From Bacteroidota bacterium (GTDB lineage: Bacteria > Bacteroidota > Bacteroidia > Chitinophagales > Chitinophagaceae): DNA of 64,000 bases. Location of the stretch: the NCBI GenBank assembly GCA_026391125.1, contig JAPLEO010000009.1, forward strand, positions 1 through 64,000, given 5' to 3'. Shown here piece after piece: positions 20,196 through 30,556 of this stretch; within the stretch, counting starts at the first letter, position 1, and every line of letters starts with the position of its first letter. The notes below the pieces were generated by a model. The model worked only from the letters and a program-made list of their open reading frames with translations, was not told the DNA's origin and made no database searches. The position numbers and the translations under genes were made by a program.

Positions 20196-21161
20196 ATGGA
20201 AACAAGCTTAGAAGAACAGTTTCAGCAGAAGATCGATCAAGAACACAAGATCGAACCAAAAGATTGGATGCCCGATAAATATCGGCAGACACTGATCCGT
20301 CAGATCAGTCAACACGCCCATAGCGAAGTGGTTGGTATGCTCCCAGAAGGAAATTGGATTACAAGAGCCCCAAGCCTTCGTAGAAAGGCGATCCTCTTGG
20401 CTAAGATCCAAGACGAAGCTGGCCATGGTTTATACCTTTATTCAGCTGCAGAAACCTTGGGCATTTCAAGAGATGAAATGTATCATCAATTACATTCTGG
20501 CAAAGCCAAATACAGTTCCATCTTTAATTATCCAACCCTTACATGGGCCGATATGGGTGCCATTGGATGGCTAGTAGATGGCGCAGCAATCATGAACCAA
20601 GTCCCTCTTTGTAGAACCAGTTTTGGTCCGTATGCTAGAGCCATGGTTCGAGTTTGTAAAGAAGAAAGTTTTCATCAACGCCAAGGATTTGAAAGCTTAT
20701 GGGTTTTAAGTAAAGGCACTGATGAACAAAAAAGAATGTGCCAAGACGCGATTGATCGTTGGTGGTGGCCTTGTTTAATGATGTTTGGTCCGCCAGATGA
20801 CGAAAGCACCAACACCATTCAAAGTATGCAATGGAAGATCAAACGTTTTTCGAATGATGCACTCAGACAGAAATTCGTTGACATGATCGCAGAGCAGATC
20901 AAAATTCTTGGTATGAAATTGCCTGACCCAGACCTTAAGTGGAACGAAGAGAAAAAACATTACGACTATGGCAAAATAAACTGGGACGAATTCTGGCAAG
21001 TGCTCAAAGGAAACGGGCCATGCAATAAAGAAAGATTGGATGCCAGAAGAAAAGCATGGGATGAAGGTGCATGGGTTAGAGAAGCTGCAAGTGCTTATGC
21101 AGAAAAAAAACATACTAATCAGTTGAACAATTCAAATAAAGTATATGAAAACGTTCATTAG
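20196..21161 (+). CDS. paaA: Phenylacetyl-CoA epoxidase subunit PaaA
   Basis: [64 protein letters not shown] track start 20190; METSLEE at 20196. Confidence 0.96.
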   Translation: METSLEEQFQQKIDQEHKIEPKDWMPDKYRQTLIRQISQHAHSEVVGMLPEGNWITRAPSLRRKAILLAKIQDEAGHGLYLYSAAETLGISRDEMYHQLHSGKAKYSSIFNYPTLTWADMGAIGWLVDGAAIMNQVPLCRTSFGPYARAMVRVCKEESFHQRQGFESLWVLSKGTDEQKRMCQDAIDRWWWPCLMMFGPPDDESTNTIQSMQWKIKRFSNDALRQKFVDMIAEQIKILGMKLPDPDLKWNEEKKHYDYGKINWDEFWQVLKGNGPCNKERLDARRKAWDEGAWVREAASAYAEKKHTNQLNNSNKVYENVH

Positions 21162-21513
21162 AAAAATGTTCTATGGCGATTACGGAGAAGAAAAAAATAA
21201 TGCTGCAGAAAGCAATTCAACAAACGCATCTAAAAACGAATGGCCATTATGGGAAGTTTTTATTAGAAGCAAACAGGGACTAGATCATAAACACGTAGGA
21301 AGTTTACACGCCGCAGATGCGGTGATGGCTTTAGAAAATGCAAGGGACGTTTATACGAGAAGAGGTGAGGGCGTAAGCATTTGGTTGGTTGAGAGTAAAA
21401 ATATACATGCAAGTAATCCGGATGATTCAGCGGCATTGTTTGAACCTGCGAACGATAAGATTTATCGCCACCCTAGTTTTTATGAATTGCCTGATGAGTT
21501 GAAACATATGTAA
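21145..21513 (+). CDS. paaB: Phenylacetyl-CoA epoxidase subunit PaaB
   Basis: [50 protein letters not shown]; overlaps the paaA 3' end. Confidence 0.95.
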   Translation: MKTFIRKMFYGDYGEEKNNAAESNSTNASKNEWPLWEVFIRSKQGLDHKHVGSLHAADAVMALENARDVYTRRGEGVSIWLVESKNIHASNPDDSAALFEPANDKIYRHPSFYELPDELKHM

Positions 21514-21537
21514 CGAATTAGATAATTAGAGTCTTCA

Positions 21538-22308
21538 ATGATAACAACAAAAGATATAGACAATCCTTTGATCAAATTCGTATTGCACTTAGGTGATAAT
21601 GCATTGATCATGGGACATAGAAATAGTGAATGGTGTGGGCATGGTCCTATATTAGAGCAAGATATTGCACTCACCAATATTGCACTGGATCAGGTGGGTC
21701 AGGCTAGAAATTTTTATCAATACGCTGCAGAATTAATTTCTGAAACAAACGGTGAGCAATTAACAGAAGATAGCTTGGCTTATTTGCGCGATAGTTGGGA
21801 TTTTAAAAATTGCTTATTGGCTGAATTGCCGAATGGCGACTGGGCGCAAACTATCCTAAAACAATTTATCGTATCAGCTTATCAATATCACTTATACCAA
21901 GCATTAGCAAACAATCAAAACGAACAATTAGCTGCAATCGCATCTAAATCTTTGAAAGAACTGAACTATCACTTACGTTGGAGTTCAGATTGGGTGCTGC
22001 GTTTGGGAGATGGCACCACAGAAAGCAAAAAAAGAATGGAAGATGCTATTGCGATTCTTTGGTCGTATACCAATGAATGGATAGATTTTGCAGACTATGA
22101 AATGATTATTCTAGGCGATAGCCATCATTCTATTCAACAAGATTGGAAAGCAAAAATTAAATCTGTTTTTGATGAAGCAGGGTTAATGATTCCAGTTGAT
22201 GGATGGATGCAAAAAGGAGGAAAAGTAGGTAATCATACAGAACATCTAGGATACATTCTTACTGATATGCAATTCTTACAAAGAGCATACCCCAATGCAG
22301 AATGGTAA
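21538..22308 (+). CDS. paaC: Phenylacetyl-CoA epoxidase subunit PaaC
   Basis: LGDNALIMGHRNSEWCGHGPILEQDIALTNIALDQVGQARNFYQYAAEL. Confidence 0.95.
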   Translation: MITTKDIDNPLIKFVLHLGDNALIMGHRNSEWCGHGPILEQDIALTNIALDQVGQARNFYQYAAELISETNGEQLTEDSLAYLRDSWDFKNCLLAELPNGDWAQTILKQFIVSAYQYHLYQALANNQNEQLAAIASKSLKELNYHLRWSSDWVLRLGDGTTESKKRMEDAIAILWSYTNEWIDFADYEMIILGDSHHSIQQDWKAKIKSVFDEAGLMIPVDGWMQKGGKVGNHTEHLGYILTDMQFLQRAYPNAEW

Positions 22309-22322
22309 TTAAAAAGTAAAAG

Positions 22323-22826
22323 ATGCTCACACAGGAAACAGCAATTTTGCAACTATTGGAATCGGTGAAAGATCCTGAGATCCCTGTATTATCAATTATT
22401 GATCTAGGGATTGTTCGTTCAGTTGTTATTACTAATGTTAACGATGACCAGTTTGAATCAGAAGTGAGTGTACTTGTTACGCCAACTTATTCAGCTTGTC
22501 CGGCTGTTGATATGATCAATGCTGAAATAAAATTTGTACTAACAACGGCGGGCTATCGGCATATTAAAATTGAGCAGGTGTTGTTTCCAGCATGGACCAC
22601 CGATTGGATGTCTGAATCGGGAAAAGAGAAATTAAAAACTTATGGAATTGCTGCACCAATTGGTAAGAGCTGTGATCAAACACATATTGAAGATTTGAAA
22701 GTTGTTTGTCCGCAATGTGGATCTGACCAAACCATATTAATCTCTGCATTTGGAAGTACTGCGTGTAAAGCATTATTTAAATGCAGTAATTGTTTAGAAC
22801 CTTTTGACTATTTTAAATGTCATTAA
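22323..22826 (+). CDS. paaD: Phenylacetate degradation protein PaaD (DUF59/MIP18 family)
   Basis: VKDPEIPVLSIIDLGIVRSV, TPTYSACPAVDMI, C-terminal CPQCGSD...CKALFKCSNCLEPFDYFKCH. Confidence 0.95.
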   Translation: MLTQETAILQLLESVKDPEIPVLSIIDLGIVRSVVITNVNDDQFESEVSVLVTPTYSACPAVDMINAEIKFVLTTAGYRHIKIEQVLFPAWTTDWMSESGKEKLKTYGIAAPIGKSCDQTHIEDLKVVCPQCGSDQTILISAFGSTACKALFKCSNCLEPFDYFKCH

Positions 22827-22866
22827 TAAAATAATGTTTATCAGTTTCACATTTCAATTCATATAT

Positions 22867-23643
22867 ATGTCTTCCATTTTATTGCATATCGAAAACAATA
22901 TTGCTTTTATTACACTTAACAGACCAGATAAGCTCAACGCCTTTAATAGAGAAATGGCTTTACTGTTCCAAAATTATTTAGACGAAGCGGCATCTATTAA
23001 AGAAGTGAGATGTGTTTACATCACAGGATCTGGAAAAGGTTTTTCTGCAGGTCAGGATCTTGCAGAAGTGGTTGATCCAAACGGACCAGGCATGGAAAAG
23101 ATCTTAAGCGAGCATTATAATCCGATCGTAAAGAAAATTAGAAATCTCCCTAAACCAGTAATTGCAGCGGTGAATGGAGTTGCGGCTGGTGCTGGCGCAA
23201 ATATTGCACTCGCATGTGATATTGTGGTTGCCAATAGCAGTGCAAGTTTTATTCAAGCATTTTCAAAAATTGGTTTGATTCCAGATAGTGGTGGCACTTT
23301 TACATTACCAAGATTGATCGGGTTTCAAAGAGCATCAGCACTGATGATGTTGGGAGATAAAGTAAGTGCACAAGAGGCATTTCAGATGGGCATGATCTAT
23401 AAGGTTTTCGACAATGAAAATTTTGTGGGGGAGTCAACTAGCCTTGCAAACACTTTAGCAACGATGCCAACAAAGGCACTAGCCTATATTAAACATGCAT
23501 TGAATCATAGTTATTCGAATTCTTTAGAAGAACAATTAGATCTGGAAGATAATTTCCAACAGAAAGCCTCAGCTACATACGATTTCAAAGAAGGAGCTGC
23601 TGCATTTTTAGAAAAGAGATTCCCAATTTTTAAAGGAGAATAA
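22867..23643 (+). CDS. paaG: Enoyl-CoA hydratase/isomerase, PaaG-like
   Basis: MSSILLHIENNIAFITLNRPDKLNAFN, GKGFSAGQDLAEV, NGVAAGAGANIALACDIVVA. ORF track starts at 22804, overlapping paaD. Confidence 0.85.
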   Translation: MSSILLHIENNIAFITLNRPDKLNAFNREMALLFQNYLDEAASIKEVRCVYITGSGKGFSAGQDLAEVVDPNGPGMEKILSEHYNPIVKKIRNLPKPVIAAVNGVAAGAGANIALACDIVVANSSASFIQAFSKIGLIPDSGGTFTLPRLIGFQRASALMMLGDKVSAQEAFQMGMIYKVFDNENFVGESTSLANTLATMPTKALAYIKHALNHSYSNSLEEQLDLEDNFQQKASATYDFKEGAAAFLEKRFPIFKGE

Positions 23644-23799
23644 TGGAAGATCAACCGGTTTGTATCAAATCAACATTACTAATCAAATGAACCTAACTGT
23701 AGCGGTATTGAAGGGCACTTGCTTTAGAACAGGCAAGAAAATTATTTAGCGTAACTTTGCCCGTTGCAATTTGCAATTACACATTAATGAATTTAGAGC

Positions 23800-24804
23800 G
23801 TGTCTGAAAGAAGTAATTTTATCGACCTCATCCGTATATTTTGCCATTCTGGTCATGGTGGAGCTGGTTCTCGCCATTTTATGCGCAATAAACTAACCGC
23901 GATGGGTGGACCCGATGGTGGTGATGGTGGTAGAGGTGCACATATTATCTTAAGAGGTAATAGTAATTTATGGACCCTCCTGCATTTACGTTATTTTAAA
24001 AATGTATTAGCAGAAGATGGTGAGATGGGAAGTAAGAATAATTGTACGGGTAAAGATGGAAATGATATTATCATTGAAGTGCCACTTGGTACCATTGCAA
24101 GAGATGAGGAAACTGGCAAGATTGATGCAGAGATCTTAGAAGACGGACAAGAAATAATATTAATGAAAGGTGGTAGAGGCGGATTGGGTAATAGCAATTT
24201 TGCAACACCAACAAATCAAGCCCCAGAGCACGCGCAACCAGGAGAACCTGGCTTTGAAGGCTGGAAAGTGTTAGAGCTGAAAGTATTGGCAGACGTAGGT
24301 TTGGTAGGATTTCCGAATGCTGGAAAATCTACTTTGCTATCTGTGATCACAGCGGCAAAACCTAAAATTGCGAACTATGCATTTACAACACTTACACCGC
24401 AATTAGGCATGGTGTCGTATCGTGACAATAAATCATTTTGCATAGCAGATCTTCCAGGAATTATTGAAGGTGCTGCTGAAGGAAAGGGTTTGGGTCATCG
24501 TTTTTTAAGACATATTGAAAGAAATTCTGCGTTGCTATTTTTAATTCCTGCAGATAGTGATGATCATAAAAAAGAGTTTGACATTTTAAGAAATGAATTA
24601 GAAGAATACAATCCAGAATTATTACAAAAAGATTTTGTGATCGCAATTAGTAAGTCAGATATGCTGGATGAAGAACTAAAAGAGGCGATCAAAAAAGAAT
24701 TGCCAACGAACATTCCGTTGATTTTTATTTCTTCTTTAACTAACAAAGGCTTAACAGAACTAAAAGATCTTTTGTGGGAAACACTAAATAAACCACAAGC
24801 TTAA
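23800..24804 (+). CDS. obgE: GTPase ObgE/CgtA
   Basis: Gly-rich Obg fold and G1 [37 protein letters not shown]. Uses a GTG start. Confidence 0.95.
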   Translation: MSERSNFIDLIRIFCHSGHGGAGSRHFMRNKLTAMGGPDGGDGGRGAHIILRGNSNLWTLLHLRYFKNVLAEDGEMGSKNNCTGKDGNDIIIEVPLGTIARDEETGKIDAEILEDGQEIILMKGGRGGLGNSNFATPTNQAPEHAQPGEPGFEGWKVLELKVLADVGLVGFPNAGKSTLLSVITAAKPKIANYAFTTLTPQLGMVSYRDNKSFCIADLPGIIEGAAEGKGLGHRFLRHIERNSALLFLIPADSDDHKKEFDILRNELEEYNPELLQKDFVIAISKSDMLDEELKEAIKKELPTNIPLIFISSLTNKGLTELKDLLWETLNKPQA

Positions 24805-25075
24805 CACGTCTCTAATGAACTGATTTTCAGTTTGTTATAGGATAAATAACTAAAATAGTAGGGTAATCTCAAAATACTGGGGTTACCTTTTTTTATTAAT
24901 TGTATTAACCCTTGTATCGACCATCCAAGATAATTATCTAAAATTCCGGATGATCGTCGTTCGTTTTATCCTCGCATTGCTACACCATCTGAGAAAAAAA
25001 ATGTCTGTTTAACAGATTGCTTGTGCCATCAAGAAGTTCGTTACTAATTTATTTAATCTTAAAAATTAAAAAATC

Positions 25076-25498
25076 ATGAAAAAGCAATCAATCAACACAA
25101 TCGCAAAAAGATTTTTCTTAGGCAACTTACTTGCTGGAATGTTCTTTCTTTCTGCTAACGCAAGCACTGGTATCATTAAGTTTTCAGCTATCGACCCTAC
25201 AAAGAAAATCGAAGTGAAATACATAGGAACTGAAAAAGAAAATATGTTCTTCAATGTAAAATTCAACAACGAATCAGGAAAGTCGTTTAGAGTTTATGTA
25301 CTTGATGAATTAGGTGAAGTAATTTTCTCTGATAAGTATTCTGAGAAACTATTTAACAAAAAGTTTGTTTTCCCAGCAAATATGGATGTTAACAAAATCA
25401 CCTTTTTAATTCAGTCTGAGAAAAGTTCATTCAAAGAAATCTTTAATGTAGCTTTTAGTACAAATACTGTTTCTGAAGTTAGTGTAACAAAAAAATAA
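25076..25498 (+). CDS. Small secreted/periplasmic protein of unknown function
   Basis: 140 aa with N-terminal signal sequence and beta-rich domain; terminator immediately downstream. Confidence 0.7.
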   Translation: MKKQSINTIAKRFFLGNLLAGMFFLSANASTGIIKFSAIDPTKKIEVKYIGTEKENMFFNVKFNNESGKSFRVYVLDELGEVIFSDKYSEKLFNKKFVFPANMDVNKITFLIQSEKSSFKEIFNVAFSTNTVSEVSVTKK

Positions 25499-25511
25499 TT
25501 GAACCAATTTT

Positions 25512-25556
25512 AAAAGTAACACCGACGAATCTTTCATCATTCTCAGTGTTACTTTT
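25512..25556. terminator. Bidirectional terminator between convergent genes
   Basis: AAAAGTAACAC...GTGTTACTTTT perfect 11-bp arms with flanking A/T tracts. Confidence 0.75.
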
Positions 25557-25563
25557 TTATTTT

Positions 25564-26256
25564 TTATTTGTCTGAGATAGGTCCTAAGTAGATGGCATCA
25601 TTACCCGTTCCTTTACTGAATCCCTTAAGTACAATTGTATAAGATTTACCCGCAGCAGCATCAAAGTTCGGTAATTGAGTTATTAATACACTTGTGCCAG
25701 CAACAACTGCAGAAATGCTGAACGGTCCAGGATCGAAAGCAGTGTATGCAGTAAAGTTATTGGCAGTAATACTATGGTCTAAATAGGTTCTTCCTGCAAA
25801 AAGTTTATTGGCAGTTGATCCTGCTTTAATAATGTCAACAGGAGAGATTCCACTCACGTAATGAAAGAAGCGAATATAGGTTTTGCCAGCCGGTGGTGCA
25901 GTACGATCATCCTGAATAAAATCAACTTTTAGTTTCGACACCGAATCATAAGCAATTGCTGAATAATAACTATTGGCATTAAAACCAACACTACCAGTTA
26001 TGATCACACTGGTTGATCCTCCTTGTGTAATTGTGATTGATGAAGTAGATGAATTGATCGACTGATAACCTGAAGCAGCATTATAACTTACCCCTCCTAC
26101 CATTAGTGTACTATTGGCATATACATCAAGTATTCCTGCATTGGGCGACAAATTAATAAATCGTAGGTTGGTTGTTAACTCTGGGCTTGTTTTTGAACAA
26201 GATCCCAATACAAGCAATAATGCAACAACAGATATAAAACTGAGAATCTTTTTCAT
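25564..26256 (-). CDS. DUF4397 domain lipoprotein
   Basis: Lipobox LVLGSCSK, LRFINLSPNAGILDVYANSTLMVGGVSYNAASGYQSI. Confidence 0.8.
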   Translation of the reverse strand: MKKILSFISVVALLLVLGSCSKTSPELTTNLRFINLSPNAGILDVYANSTLMVGGVSYNAASGYQSINSSTSSITITQGGSTSVIITGSVGFNANSYYSAIAYDSVSKLKVDFIQDDRTAPPAGKTYIRFFHYVSGISPVDIIKAGSTANKLFAGRTYLDHSITANNFTAYTAFDPGPFSISAVVAGTSVLITQLPNFDAAAGKSYTIVLKGFSKGTGNDAIYLGPISDK

Positions 26257-26382
26257 GCTATTAGAATAAATATTGAGGATGTTAATATAAGATGTTTTAA
26301 TAAACAGACTGTTTCAATTTGAGTATTTAACAAAAAAAATCCCCGGTAAATACCAGGGATCTATATATGTTCAATTTTGAAA

Positions 26383-28197
26383 TTATCCTACTGCTTCACT
26401 CTGCATACTCTTAGAGCTCTTCTTTCTATCTTCTTCGTTCAACACCACTTTACGCATACGAATATTCTTAGGTGTAACTTCAATACACTCATCTTGTTGA
26501 ATATATTCCATACACTCTTCTAAAGTGAACTGCAATTTTGGAACGATACGAACGCTATCATCACTTCCGCTTGCACGGTGGTTAGTTAGCTTTTTCATTT
26601 CCACAGCATTTACATTCAAATCACCTGGCTTAATGTGCTCAGCAATAACTTGACCTGCATAAACTTCATCACTTGGCTCAATAAAGAATGAACCACGATC
26701 CTGTAATTTATCAATTGAATAGGCCGTTGTAGTACCACCAAATTTTGCAACCAATACACCATTACTTCTTCCTGGGATTGGACCTTTCCAAGGTTTGTAT
26801 TCAATAAAGCGGTGGGCCATTACAGCTTCACCAGCAGTGTTTGTAAGCATTTGAGAACGTAAACCAATCAATCCACGTGAAGGAATTTCAAACTCCAAGT
26901 GTTGCATTTCACCTTTGCTTTCCATGATCTGCATTTCACCTTTACGTTGTGTAACCAAGTCGATTACTTTACCGCTATATTCACCTGGTACATCTACTAC
27001 CAAGTTCTCATAAGGTTCGTGTTTCTTACCATCGATTTGTTTTACCAATACCTGAGGATTACCAACAGTTAATTCGTAACCTTCACGACGCATGGTTTCA
27101 ACCAAGATCCCAAGGTGTAAGATACCGCGACCAAATACCAAGAAGCTATCTGCACTGTCTGTATCTTCAACACGTAATGCCAAATTCTTTTCAGTCTCTT
27201 TCATCAAACGATCACGCAAGTGACGAGATGTAACAAACTTACCATCCTTACCAAAGAAAGGTGAGTTGTTAATGCTGAAAGTCATACTCATTGTAGGCTC
27301 ATCCACACTAATTACTGGAAGTGCTTCTGGGTTTTCAAGATCTGCAATGGTATCACCAATATTGAAATCGTCTAATCCAACAACAGCACACAAATCGCCA
27401 GATAACACTTCTGATACCTTACGTTTGCCCATTCCTTCAAAAACGTATAATTCTTTTACTTTACATCTTTTGAAAGTACCATCACCTTGTACAAGTGCAA
27501 TAGTTTGTCCTTCTTTGATCAAACCACGTGTTACTTTTCCGATTGCGATCCTACCTAAGAAAGAAGAATAATCTAAAGAAGTGATCTGCATTTGCAAAGT
27601 TCCTTCAGATATTTTTGGTTCTGGTACATATTTAATGATACCATCCATCAAAGGAAGAATGTCTTCTGTTTGTGTAAGGCTATCATTGAACCAACCGTTT
27701 TTACCACTACCATAGAAAGTAGGGAAATTCAACTGCTCTTCTGTTGCATCAAGGTTGAAGAATAATTCAAAAACCGCATCGTGCACTTCATCAGGGCGGC
27801 AGTTTGCTTTATCTACTTTATTGATTACAACAATCGGTTTAAGATTAAGATGTAAGGCTTTTTGTAATACGAAACGAGTTTGAGGCATTGGTCCTTCAAA
27901 AGCATCCACTAAAAGGATAACTCCATCAGCCATTTTCAAAACACGCTCAACTTCACCGCCAAAGTCAGAGTGACCCGGGGTATCAATTACATTTATTTTT
28001 ACTCCGTTATAGGTAACAGCAGCATTTTTACTGAAGATGGTAATACCCCTTTCTCTTTCAAGATCGTTGCTATCCATGATCAAATCACCAGTATCTTGGT
28101 TGTCTCTAAATACCTTAGTAGTCTGTAAAATCCGGTCTACTAATGTTGTTTTGCCATGATCTACGTGGGCGATGATAGCAATATTTCTTATTTCCAT
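26383..28197 (-). CDS. typA: Translational GTPase TypA/BipA
   Basis: IRNIAIIAHVDHGKTTLVDRILQTT, RERGITI, DTPGHSDFGGEVERVLKMADG, TypA C-terminal domain. Confidence 0.96.
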   Translation of the reverse strand: MEIRNIAIIAHVDHGKTTLVDRILQTTKVFRDNQDTGDLIMDSNDLERERGITIFSKNAAVTYNGVKINVIDTPGHSDFGGEVERVLKMADGVILLVDAFEGPMPQTRFVLQKALHLNLKPIVVINKVDKANCRPDEVHDAVFELFFNLDATEEQLNFPTFYGSGKNGWFNDSLTQTEDILPLMDGIIKYVPEPKISEGTLQMQITSLDYSSFLGRIAIGKVTRGLIKEGQTIALVQGDGTFKRCKVKELYVFEGMGKRKVSEVLSGDLCAVVGLDDFNIGDTIADLENPEALPVISVDEPTMSMTFSINNSPFFGKDGKFVTSRHLRDRLMKETEKNLALRVEDTDSADSFLVFGRGILHLGILVETMRREGYELTVGNPQVLVKQIDGKKHEPYENLVVDVPGEYSGKVIDLVTQRKGEMQIMESKGEMQHLEFEIPSRGLIGLRSQMLTNTAGEAVMAHRFIEYKPWKGPIPGRSNGVLVAKFGGTTTAYSIDKLQDRGSFFIEPSDEVYAGQVIAEHIKPGDLNVNAVEMKKLTNHRASGSDDSVRIVPKLQFTLEECMEYIQQDECIEVTPKNIRMRKVVLNEEDRKKSSKSMQSEAVG

Positions 28198-28271
28198 GTA
28201 AAATTTTAAGGCTGCAAAGGTACGGCTTTACGGCCGGAGGGCAATGGGCAACTTAAAACTTAACAGGATCG

Positions 28272-29414
28272 TTATACTCGAATATAGATTTTCCGCTTGT
28301 CGAGCAGGTATCCTACGCTCCAACAAACCAACATATAACTGACAGAAAAGAGCAGAGATCCAAAATAATTACCAGCATAACTAAATATATTCATATATAT
28401 CCAGCTGAATAAGTTAGAGTTATCTCCCATTGGAATCATATACAAGCAAATCACCAAGATTTCTGAAAGCAGGTACACAAATAAGGGATTCTTACCCAGC
28501 ACTTCAAAGAAATAAGTGAAACTGGTCTTGTTTTTAAAGTCGATCAGGTAGATAATCGCCGAAATAATGATGCAATCTAGTCCAACTGTGATTAAAACGA
28601 AGGAAGAAGTCCATAGTTTTTTGTTGATTGGGAACACCATATTCCAACAATAGGCTAAGAATAAAAGCAAGGCCCCAGTCAATAATAATTTAGCCAGACC
28701 CTCGTATTCTTTCCCTTTTTTCTGAACATAAGCCCCAACGGTAAATCCGGCTACCACATTCGCGATGGCTGGCATGGTGCTTAATAGTCCTTCGGGATCA
28801 AAAGCAATTCCTTCTCCATGATACAAATGCGACTCGCCAAATAACCAAAGGTCAAGTTTCTGTCCTGCATTACCAGTCATACTCAACGGATCTGATGCAT
28901 CACCAAACCAAATACAAATTCCCCAATAAAGAAAAAGGAATACGATACTTATTATTAATGCCAATCGAGGCTTTAAGAAATAGATCATCAAAGATCCAAT
29001 ACCATAACAAAGCGCAATTCTTTGCAACACACCTAATATTCTTGTATCGCTCAATGGCGCAAATATGATTTGGTGATTATCATCCAATCTTACAAATGGG
29101 AACCAATACATGAGAAAGCCAAGTAAGAATATGAGTGCGGTTCTTTTGAAGATTTTAGTGAGGATCACAGACTGCTTCATTCCCTCCCACTTAGGCATAA
29201 CAAAACTCATAGCATTACCCACGGCAAAAAGAAAAGAAGGAAATACAAGATCGGTTGGTGTGAAACCATGCCACTTTGCATGAAGTAGCGGTGCAAAAGT
29301 CATGTCGTTACCCGGCGTATTTACAATGATCATCAAGCAAATGGTCATACCCCTGAATACGTCCAGGGCAAGAAATCGTTTTGGAGCAGTCATACAGCAA
29401 TTTTGGTAAGCCAA
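28272..29414 (-). CDS. DUF5009/heparan-alpha-glucosaminide N-acetyltransferase-like multi-TM protein
   Basis: 380 aa, RFLALDVFRGMTICLMIIVNTPG and LGVLQRIALCYGIGSL motifs, multiple TM segments. Confidence 0.85.
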   Translation of the reverse strand: MAYQNCCMTAPKRFLALDVFRGMTICLMIIVNTPGNDMTFAPLLHAKWHGFTPTDLVFPSFLFAVGNAMSFVMPKWEGMKQSVILTKIFKRTALIFLLGFLMYWFPFVRLDDNHQIIFAPLSDTRILGVLQRIALCYGIGSLMIYFLKPRLALIISIVFLFLYWGICIWFGDASDPLSMTGNAGQKLDLWLFGESHLYHGEGIAFDPEGLLSTMPAIANVVAGFTVGAYVQKKGKEYEGLAKLLLTGALLLFLAYCWNMVFPINKKLWTSSFVLITVGLDCIIISAIIYLIDFKNKTSFTYFFEVLGKNPLFVYLLSEILVICLYMIPMGDNSNLFSWIYMNIFSYAGNYFGSLLFSVSYMLVCWSVGYLLDKRKIYIRV

Positions 29415-29504
29415 TATAGTAAATAATTATACCAAACACCCTCATTCCTATCGCCTATTCAATTATTTCATCTAATTTAATTACTCAAATAAAAATCTTT
29501 CTTC

Positions 29505-30497
29505 ATGCGATTGCTTAAAATAGTATTGGCCCTAGTCTTAATTGTTTTTATCGTTTATTTATTAGGACCGCATCCCGCAAAACCAGTCTACGCTACTGTT
29601 TTGCCAACTGTACCTGCTGAACCAACTGCTTTAACAGCTTATGTGCAACAAGAAGAATCGAAGCACCAGGTTAAAAAAGATAATGAAGCAGAAATAGTTT
29701 GGGCAGATACCAGTAAAAAGAAAACACCCTATGCAATTGTTTACTTACACGGATTTAGTGCGAGTAAAATGGAAGGTGCTCCTACACATTTGAACGTTGC
29801 AAAAAAATTCGGTTGCAATTTATATTTAGCAAGATTATCACAACACGGGATTGATACTACTGAGGAATTAATGAATCTGACTGCAGATAATTTATGGGAA
29901 ACAGCGAAGCAGGCATATGCTATTGGAAAGCAATTAGGCGATAAAGTAATTTTGATGGGCACATCTACGGGTGGCACACTAGCATTGCAATTGGCGGCTA
30001 CCTTTCCAGATGTTGCGGGTTTGATTTTGTATTCGCCCAATATCGCTGTGAACGATCCTAATGCGTGGTTACTAAATAATCCCTGGGGTTTACAAATTGC
30101 CCGAATGGTTAAAGGAACAAATTATAATATCATTCCATCCGATTCGGTTTATGCGAAATACTGGAATACGAAATACAGATTGGAGGCACTAGTTTCATTA
30201 GAGGAATTATTAGAAAATAAAATGACGGAAGCTACTTTTCAATCCATCAAACAGCCTGCCTTAACACTTTATTATTATAAAGATGAACAACATCAAGACC
30301 CCGTTGTAAAGGTTAGCGCTACTAAAGCCATGTTTGATCAATTGGGTACACCCAAGGAATTAAAAAGAGCTGTGGCAATGCCCAATACAGGTAATCATGT
30401 TCTCGGATCACCCATTTTATCAAAGGATGTGGCAGGTGTGGAACAACAAACCATTGGATTTTTGAAAGAGATCATGCACCTGAATCCCATCAAATAA
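29505..30497 (+). CDS. Alpha/beta hydrolase (esterase-like)
   Basis: AIVYLHGFSASKMEG, ILMGTSTGGTLALQLA nucleophile elbow, C-terminal NTGNHV. Confidence 0.85.
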   Translation: MRLLKIVLALVLIVFIVYLLGPHPAKPVYATVLPTVPAEPTALTAYVQQEESKHQVKKDNEAEIVWADTSKKKTPYAIVYLHGFSASKMEGAPTHLNVAKKFGCNLYLARLSQHGIDTTEELMNLTADNLWETAKQAYAIGKQLGDKVILMGTSTGGTLALQLAATFPDVAGLILYSPNIAVNDPNAWLLNNPWGLQIARMVKGTNYNIIPSDSVYAKYWNTKYRLEALVSLEELLENKMTEATFQSIKQPALTLYYYKDEQHQDPVVKVSATKAMFDQLGTPKELKRAVAMPNTGNHVLGSPILSKDVAGVEQQTIGFLKEIMHLNPIK

Positions 30498-30556
30498 AAG
30501 AATTATGCCGATTTCAAATTCTCTTATCTTCGTCATTACTAACTAAAACGACTGTT

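Noticed and set aside
27266-27571. 101-aa plus-strand ORF
   Set aside because: Antisense to typA; no independent support.
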